The notes beneath the pieces are model-generated. The model was not told the DNA's origin, did no database searches, and saw only the letters and a program-made list of their open reading frames with translations. A DNA stretch of 64,000 bases from assembly GCA_963920525.1 (NCBI GenBank), contig OY986436.1, forward strand, positions 87,000,289 to 87,064,288, given 5' to 3'. Positions within the stretch are counted from its first letter, which is position 1; the number at the start of each line of letters is the position of its first letter. Of this stretch, positions 39,601-48,600 are shown in pieces. The translations under genes and the position numbers were made by a program. The stretch comes from Dichetophora obliterata. Its lineage: Eukaryota > Arthropoda > Insecta > Diptera > Sciomyzidae.

Positions 39601-42600
39601 AGCAGGCAAAGTAGCGACAATAATCCAGCATCAAATTTAGGAGTACTTTAACAACTGCTGAACCACACCCATGCCCCACCCGAAAACCAGATTGATAAGG
39701 CGACAAAAGATTTTTTGCAGAAAGAAACTTATTGATTTGAATGCTTATAAGCTTTTCACAAACCTTAGATAAAGGAGATAAAATACTTATTGGCCTAAAA
39801 TCATTTGGACCAGCAGGGTTAGATTTTTTTGCAACTGGAAGGACAGTTGCAATTTTCCAGACACCAAGAAATGAAGAAGAAGTGAAGCAATGTTTAATAA
39901 TATGCGTTAGAGGACTTATTATATGAGGCAATATGAGCTTTATAAATCTGATGGGAATACCATCTTCACCCATAGCATTGGACTTTATTTGCATCACACA
40001 ATTCCCAACCTCAAGTTCACTAACAGGGGTAAACTCAAACAAATGTGGAAAATTAGAAGTACTAAGTGAATTCATATTATTATTTGTAGGAACACTATTG
40101 TCAACAAAAAAATCATTTAGTAAGTCCGGGTCGATATTACATAATGAGGAATTTTTTTCTTCACTCCAACTAATTTTAAGTTTTTAGTTCATTATTCACC
40201 TATTGCTATTTTATTTGTTTGTTGTTAAATTTTTGTTTTAACTTGCGGCATGCAAAAGAAAAATAATTCTAATATGCTTAAAAGATGATTTATTTCCCGT
40301 GGAGACGGCATGCCATACAAAAGAAAGAAATTTTGTCGATTTTGTCGAAAAAATTTTTTTTTTTGTAAATTATTTTTCTGCGTCCATACTTTGTAAGAAA
40401 TTATTCTTTCTTTCATATTTTATAATAGAGTGCAAGTAAAAAATATGTTATCTATAAAAATAATACTTATATTTTTCGACCTCAATACTAGGCCTAATAC
40501 AAAAATGAAAACATCGGAAAAACATCGATATATCGGTCTTATAATCGATTTTTTTTAACATCGGTAAGTGTCAAGTGACCGTCGATATTTTCAAACATCG
40601 ATGTTTTTAAGAACGATGTTGCATCCCTACTCAGGCACGGCAACAGAAAAATAACAAGTGCTTGCGTAATTCTCTTATGATTTGTATTTTTTTTTCCTTT
40701 TCGGTTATATTTGACACTTTATTTCACTTTTGTTTTTCTGTTTTGAAATTATTAAATAACTCAAGCTACATTTATTATAATGACTATTTTAATATATTTT
40801 GAATAAAAGCGCCAAAACGTGCAACTTGACAAACTGAAAAGCAGGACAAAAAGAGTGTGCAAAAAAGCTAACACTTTGCCCAAAAAAAACCCAAGCGCAT
40901 CAAAGTTAGAAAGGGAAAGCAAACAATTACCGCATATGAAAGAAAGAATAGCAATGACGGCAACGGTTTGCCGAGTAAAGCGAAATAAAAAAAACCAAAG
41001 CACATCAAAGTTAGAAAGGAAAGCACAGAATTATCGCATAATATATAATAAGAAAAGCGAGAGGGAACATTTTTAAAATCCTAAATTCCTTTTGCCCAAG
41101 TAATCTTTGGCATATTATACAATTTCGGCACGCCTAGCTTTACAAAAAACTTATGAAGTTTACATAAATCTCTTAGGTTCCATACGAGAACAGTTACCCG
41201 AGTCATTTTAGGCAATATGCCTTAGGAATTTTTTTGTGTGTAATAACAATAGACATAATCGTTTTCCTTAAATATACACTGAACGGAAAACGTACTTATT
41301 ATCAATGTAAGAATACATTAATGTCATGTTTTTACATTAATTTGGAACCTATGTAAAAGTACATTAAATTTATGTATTTTACATGAGGAAAATGTATCCT
41401 GATACATAAAATATAACATAATATTATACATTGATTTTATATTCCGTACATTGACCCACAGTATTTTTACATTGATTTATTTAATGTAGTTTTTATGTAT
41501 TTAATGTACCATACATTAGATAAATGTCTTTTACATTAAATTATTCAATGTATTTCAGGGGCGTACCTAGGGAAAAGTTGCTCGGAGAACAAGTAATTTT
41601 TTTCGAAATTAGAAAACCATAATATTGTAATGAATTAAATTTTGAGAAATGGTTTGTTTGTCATATATATTTACTTATTCTTTTTCGCTTTAAAGGACGT
41701 AATTTTTCTTTAAAAAAATAGTTAATTCATTTGAAACCAATAAACTTTCCTCAGAAAAAATTTACAAAAAAATTAAAGTTCAAAGGAATTATATTTTTAA
41801 AATTATTAAATAAAATTTATGGAGATCAATATTGAGTGTTCAAATTAATTACGAATTAATTAAAAACGAATTAATATAATGAAATGTTTAGTGACTTTAA
41901 AAAATTAAATGCAATTATTCATTTAGAGCGTTAAAAAAGATGCAAACTTTAGGTGCCCACTTTGCCTGTGTAGTAGGTATATCATAAAAATAAGCTTCTA
42001 TAAAATTCCAGAAAATTGTTGAAGACTTTGGATAATCAAGATTAAATAAGTGAAAATATTTAAACAGATGTTACCGCAACACAAATATTTTTCAAAGATT
42101 ATCTTAGATCCATCTAAATAGATAAAGAAATCACTAAATTCTTTGTACTGAACACTAGATATAGCTAATAAAAATGGCTGAATATTTTCACGACGTTTTT
42201 TTCAATGTTCAATGTGTTCTTCCAAATGTTGTTAGCACTGGCCAATGAAAGTAAATGATCCTTGTGAGTCCTTGACCGTAAACTTTGTTGTGGAGTATCT
42301 TTCCGCTTTTCTTTGCGGACAATTTTTGAGGTGAGGCAAAGGAAACCATGCAGAGACCAAAGAGTTTTAAAAATGTATGTTTCGCTATCTAAAAAAGAAA
42401 ACAGAAAAATTATTAATTTAAGTTTACAAATTGTTAAATAAGTTTTCATTACCTGTCTCAATATCGCTATCTATAGTTGAATTGAGCAGAGATTTGAGTA
42501 CAACATCTTTAATATTATTTTCCTTTTTCAGGAACATATACAGCGTTTTCATTTTTGATTTCCACGATTCTAAGAATCCAACATGTTTCGGAAAAAGTAA

Positions 42601-45600
42601 TATGAAGTCTCTGTCAATCTGTTAGAAGATTTAATAAATTTATTGTCAATTATAAATTAATTTAAAAAATTATGTTATAAGAGTTTGAGCTCACAATTTT
42701 TTATCTCTGATTTCATTTGTAATGTCTTATCTATCTTTGCCAGATTCTTGCTTGTATTGAGGCCATAGCTTAAAAATCTCTGCCATGCTTTGACATTCTT
42801 TATGAATTTGGGTAATTCTGTGATGACTACACAGAAAAAAGTTTTCTTACATAAAAACATTTTATTTTGCCTACAAACATAAAACGACTCACTTAAATTT
42901 ATTAAAACTTGTTTAAACCAGTAATTATCAATTAAGAACTGCAATTTAACTTCACTGAATAAATACAGACACACGAATACATAAAGACGCTTCTAAAGTG
43001 TCAAAATATTAAAATAACGGGATTAACAATAGGTTTAAGTTTTCGTTTACATCACTCCAATGTATTTCTTTGTTAAATCAATGTACTTTAAATTGTATAA
43101 GAGTGTCAATGTCAAGAATAATGTAAACATACATTAATCCAATGTAACTTTACATTGTTCAAAAGTATTTTTACATTAAGCCAATGCAATATATTCTTTT
43201 ACATTAATACAATGTACTTGTAAATCGCTTTTAGTTTTAATGTAGGAATTAAAGCAAAGTATGCATTTATTTAATGTAATTTTACATTAGGCTAATGTAA
43301 TATTTAATGTGATTTTCTATGTATTCGATAACATTAATTCAATGTACTATTACATAATTTACATTCATACAATGTATATTTACATTATATGAATGTATTT
43401 TTTTAAGGTTTTATTTAATGTATGGCGTACATAAAATAAATGTACGAAAATTCGTTCAGTGTACATATGTTTGGAAGGAATGTCATTATTATATTGAATA
43501 TGTTTATTATTATATCTGAAAAAATCTTCTATCATATTAAGCAAACGATTTTACATTAGAATATGTTATAATCAAAAGTTTTTTTATGACATAAACGTAA
43601 ATGAAGACTCGATTTCAAACAATCATTTTATACTTCTTAATATTCATGTTATTTAGCGGCGCCCAGTTTGAGAATTTTCTGTACTCTTCTGGAGGTTCTG
43701 GAATATGTTAGAAAATGTATGATACCCAAAACACATCTAATATACATGTACCTCTTTATTTATTTATTCATACGTTTTGAACTAAAAAAGAAATAAATTT
43801 ATTAAATTATTCAGATAATAGGTACATTTTCTTACTCGTATGTAGGAACTTGCAAGCTGCTAGAACTGATTCATGATGGAAAAAAAATTATTAGATTGGT
43901 GTCAATGCGGTGTGAGATCCGGTGAAAAATATCTCCCTTAGCATGCGGGGAACATTTCAAGAATAGCGATAACTCACATTTTGAATTTTCGCGAATGATT
44001 TGGCTTTTGACCTCGTAAATCGATATCTGAAAAATTTTAGTTCATTCGAAATTGGTTTAGGAGTTAAAGGCTTCCAAAGTTAAAAAATGGCCTAAAAATT
44101 TATTTTTTTCAGTTTTTCAACAAAACAAATATTGTTTAATATTAGGAAAAATTTGTATTCTAATTTTAAAAGTTGAAATCTTTGGAGCTCGATAGTTATT
44201 AATGCGATTTCATTTAAGGATAAAGGCCTAACATTATTTAATTTATTAAACTATTAAAAATATTTGCTTAAGATTTTTTGCTTGATACTGAAATGTATTA
44301 CATGACAAAAAAAAATGAAATAAAATTTTTAAATATTTCGGACATGATACGAGAAAGATTTTTACACCATCCATTAAATTATATTAGATTTTCTAATGTG
44401 TACAAGCGTATCAACCAGTGTAGTGTGCATACCATATTCACAAAAGCACTACCTTTTATCGTAGTAAATAGCATTATATAGGTTACATTTTGTTTATGTT
44501 CATTCTAGATTTAATTATGCCTTTCCGCCCCCCTAGAACAAATCCTGCGGACGCTCTTTCTCTGACTAAGGGGCTAGAGTCGAAAACCCCTTGAAAGGGA
44601 ACGTTACCAAAAGCTGCCAAATCTAAAAATGTTCAGATACTAAGTACGTACTAAAAACAATAAGAAATTATAAAAACGAAATACAACTTGAAACAACGGT
44701 AGGGTCAAAAATCATCTGGAATATGGCAAAAATTACCGTTTTTGGTGATTCGAGCATATCCTCAAAGAAAAACGTATTAGAAATGAATAAAAGATTTTTT
44801 TGGTGTACTAAGAATTTGATAACACGATACAAAGAGTGGTCTACGGTTTTTGTGTTTCGGAGTTATGTTGCTTTAAAAAAGTAGAAAATCGTAATCTAGG
44901 AAAGCGGAAAGGCTAATTTTCCCATAAAAATTTTTTTAACATCGGTTTAACACGGACTATCTGAACTTTGCATGTAAGAAAGATATGCCACTTAATAGCC
45001 TTAATAAAAAAAAATTTTCCGTGCCCTCAAGCTCGAACTACAGATTTAATTTTGTCTAAACAGTCCACTGTGCGTTGCTGGTAAGAAGCAATTAGGAAGC
45101 TTTAAAAATAATAAACTCCATTTTACGTTTATTATTAAAAAAATCGAAAAAACAAAACATAAATAGTTCGAATAAAGAAAGAACATATCGTAAAAATTAA
45201 GAATTGATTTATTGTGATGGAGAAGTGCAGTCACATTCAGACAATTTCCATTTTTCTGATTTTGATATGAATGTCAAGGTCAAAGAAGTGGGTGAAAATG
45301 TAAGCGATCCAGCTATTCTCATGTGGGCTCTTACCAAATGGCAGTGATGCCTGATCGAGGGTAATTTCCCTTTTTGAGGGATTTTTCAATCGTCTTTTGA
45401 GCTTAAGGGGAAAAAGGGAAACATTTTTCTTGGCAGTACAAGAAAAATGGAGTTTTCAAATCAACAATTTAAAAAAAATGCTTTCAAAGAAGACAAGTAC
45501 AATATATTGTATCAATACTAAAATTTTTTATATGTTAAAACTTAGCACTAGGCCTTAATCTGGTGATTTGCGATAGTGAATTTATTTTCAAAGTAGTTTT

Positions 45601-48600
45601 TATAATACGTTCTTAACATGAAGTCGGAAAGTTCAAAAAATTTCATATAATTATTTCTTGTCGAGACCTTTTCGTGTGTTGACAGTTTTTTCAAGTAGCT
45701 TTCAATATCATTTTAGACTAAAAGAACCAGAATTAGTCAATTACCAGAATTAGTCGATAAATATAGGTTATGCTGGGTCGATTTGCAAGTCGATGTTGCC
45801 TGGGCTATTTTCAGTTCGAATATGAAAAGTTATTAAAACAAAATGAGGGGTACTTTACCCTCTCACACCACCAAATTTGTGAATATCAACGTGCACAGCT
45901 AGAGCAAAACTAATGAAATGAAATCCTCGCAACCGATTCAACCTAGGTTAGGTCAAAGTGGCTGCCTCAATTGAGGCACACTTAGGTCAATAAGGCCTAT
46001 TATGGTACCACAGGGTTGATTCCCATTCTCAATTTAAACCAGCTTGAGCGGTTCACAAAGCTTAGGATCCGGTATACCGATATTTCCGAGAGTTCTTCGA
46101 GGTCTTTGAAAAACCAGTAGTTTAAGTGAAGAAAACGTTTTTGAGCCAGCGCTGGGCAAGTGCAGAGAAAGTGTTCTGTAGATTCCTCCTCCTCCTCATC
46201 TCTACAGCTTCTGCAAAAGTCGTTGAGGGGTATGTTTAATCTTTGAGCATGCCTGCCAATGAGGCAGTGCCCTGTCAGGATCCCTATCATGGTGCTAATG
46301 TGGTCTCTACTGAGAGAAATGAGTTTGGACCTGAGTTCCCGTGTTATAATACACCCGTTACCTGCTGACTATCTATTGTTGGGCTTGATGCAGGATAACT
46401 CATGTGTAAGGAGTGAGAGGAATACCAAGGATTGTCTTGTCTAAAGACAGCTGCTTGGTAGTACCTGTACGAGCGAGTTAATTTGCTTTACAGTTACCTA
46501 GAAAATCCTTATGTCCAGGAATCCAGCATAGAAGGATTTTGAGCTGCTCTGCTATCTCGTTAAGAGATCTGCGGCAGTTAAGAGCTGTTTCAGATGTTAT
46601 TTCAATAGTTCCTAGGTCTTTCAAAGGGGCTTGACTGTCAGAAAGTATGCAAATATCCATGAGATATTTCATTTACCTGAAGCCAAGTTAACGCTTCATG
46701 TATAGCAGCGATTTCAGCTTGAAATACACTGCAGTGATCAGGGAGCCTGAAGACTAAATTAATGCTTAATGCTTCTGAGTAGACTCCTACACCTACTTTG
46801 TCATCTAGTTTCGATTCATCAGTAAAGATCTCAATGACATTGTGAGGTGAATGGTTTTCTAGTTCCCACTCTTTTCGAGAGGGAATGGATAAATCGAACT
46901 TCCTTTCAAAGGATAGTTTTTGTGTGATGTAGTTAATGGACCTAGGTAAGGGAGGGAGAACTTTTCTAATGCAAGAATGTTCTAGTGTACCTTCTTTCCC
47001 CTGGGAGGCGGCTTCTAGGCGGATGGCTGTATTAGCCGCCATCTGTTTAGCTAGGATATCAAGTGGTGTAAGAGAGAGCATTGTTTCTAATGCGTCTGTT
47101 GAAGTGGATCTAAGGGCTCCAGTGATGCAAAGATCTGCTGATCTTTGAACTTTATGGAGAAGGTTAAGGTGAGTCTGTTTTTCGAGTGCATGCCACCAGA
47201 CAATAGCACCATATAGCAAGATTGACCTTAAAACTGCTGTATATAGCCAGTGAGTAGCACTTGGTTGTAAACCCCATTTGCTACCTATCGCCTTTTTGCA
47301 TGAGTATAGGGCAATATTCGCTTTTTTGGCTCTCTCGAGCAGATTGAGCTTCCAGTTTAGTTTCCTATCCAGTATAAGGCCTAGGTATTTTGCTTGATCT
47401 GAGAAGCTAAGTCTTGTGTTTCCCAGTTTAGGAGGACTAATAAGAGGTAAATTGTGTTTTCTGGTGAAAATCACTAACTCAGTTTTATTAAGATTAAACA
47501 AAAAACAAAAGCCCACAGCTGATAGCCCAGTTGACTAGAATATTTAGGCAGTTTTGCTTAATGTCTCAAAGAGTAGATATATATTTTCCAGAAGTAACAA
47601 TAGCAACGTCATCGGCATAAGCTATCACCCTGCACCCCTCTAGTTCCAGTTTAACTAACAGTTCATTTACTGCTAAATTCCAGAGTAGAGGCGATAGAAC
47701 TCCTCCCTGAGGTGTTCCTCTTGTTACAGATCTTAACGTGGATACCGCTCCAAATTTTGCACTTATAATCCTGCCAACTAGCATTTGATTTATGAGTGCT
47801 ATCAGTGTGGCATGCACCCCAAGCTCCGTCAGCGCATTGGTGATAGCTCTTGCCTCGACGTTATTAAAGGCTCCTTCTATGTCAATGAAAGCTATCATTG
47901 TATATTCCTTCAGATGGAGAGATTTTTCAATGATGGAGATAATGGAGTGGAGAGCTGTTTCCACGTATTTGAATTTGGTGTAAGCATGTTGTGCTATGAA
48001 TAATGGCTTCTTTTCTATCATGGATCTCAAGTGAATGTTATTAATCTCTCGAGGATTTTTAGAAGAAAAGATGAGAGACTAATTATTCGAAGGTCTTTTG
48101 GGTTTACGTGTAAGCTTTTGCCTGCCTTAGGTATAAAGATAACCTTCACATTACGCCATCGCTTGAGAATTTTGTTTAGGTGACGGCAGCTTTGATAGTT
48201 ACAAAAGCCGCTCCTTATTGATGCCATACGACTTTTGAATTTCTATGGGAGCTATGCCATCTGGTCCTGGTGACTTAAATGGTTTGAAGCTGCTGATTGC
48301 CCATTCGAGCTATGTTTGTGAGAGTATTTTTAGAGATCTGTTCTCAGATGGTAACTGATATTCTTGAATAGGAGCGTTACATATCTCTGAATATCCCGGA
48401 AAGTGGATTTCTACTAAAACATTCAGAGATTCCTCACTGCTGGAGGTCTAAGTACCATCTTCTTTTTTCATGAAGCTTGAGTTGGAGGGAACCTAAGCCT
48501 TGACGCTTAGAGGTTTGTGAGATATTTTCATAGAAGGTCCTCCAGGACTGTCTTTGTGGTTTTTGTAATTCATTCATGTTTTATAATTTGACCACGTATC

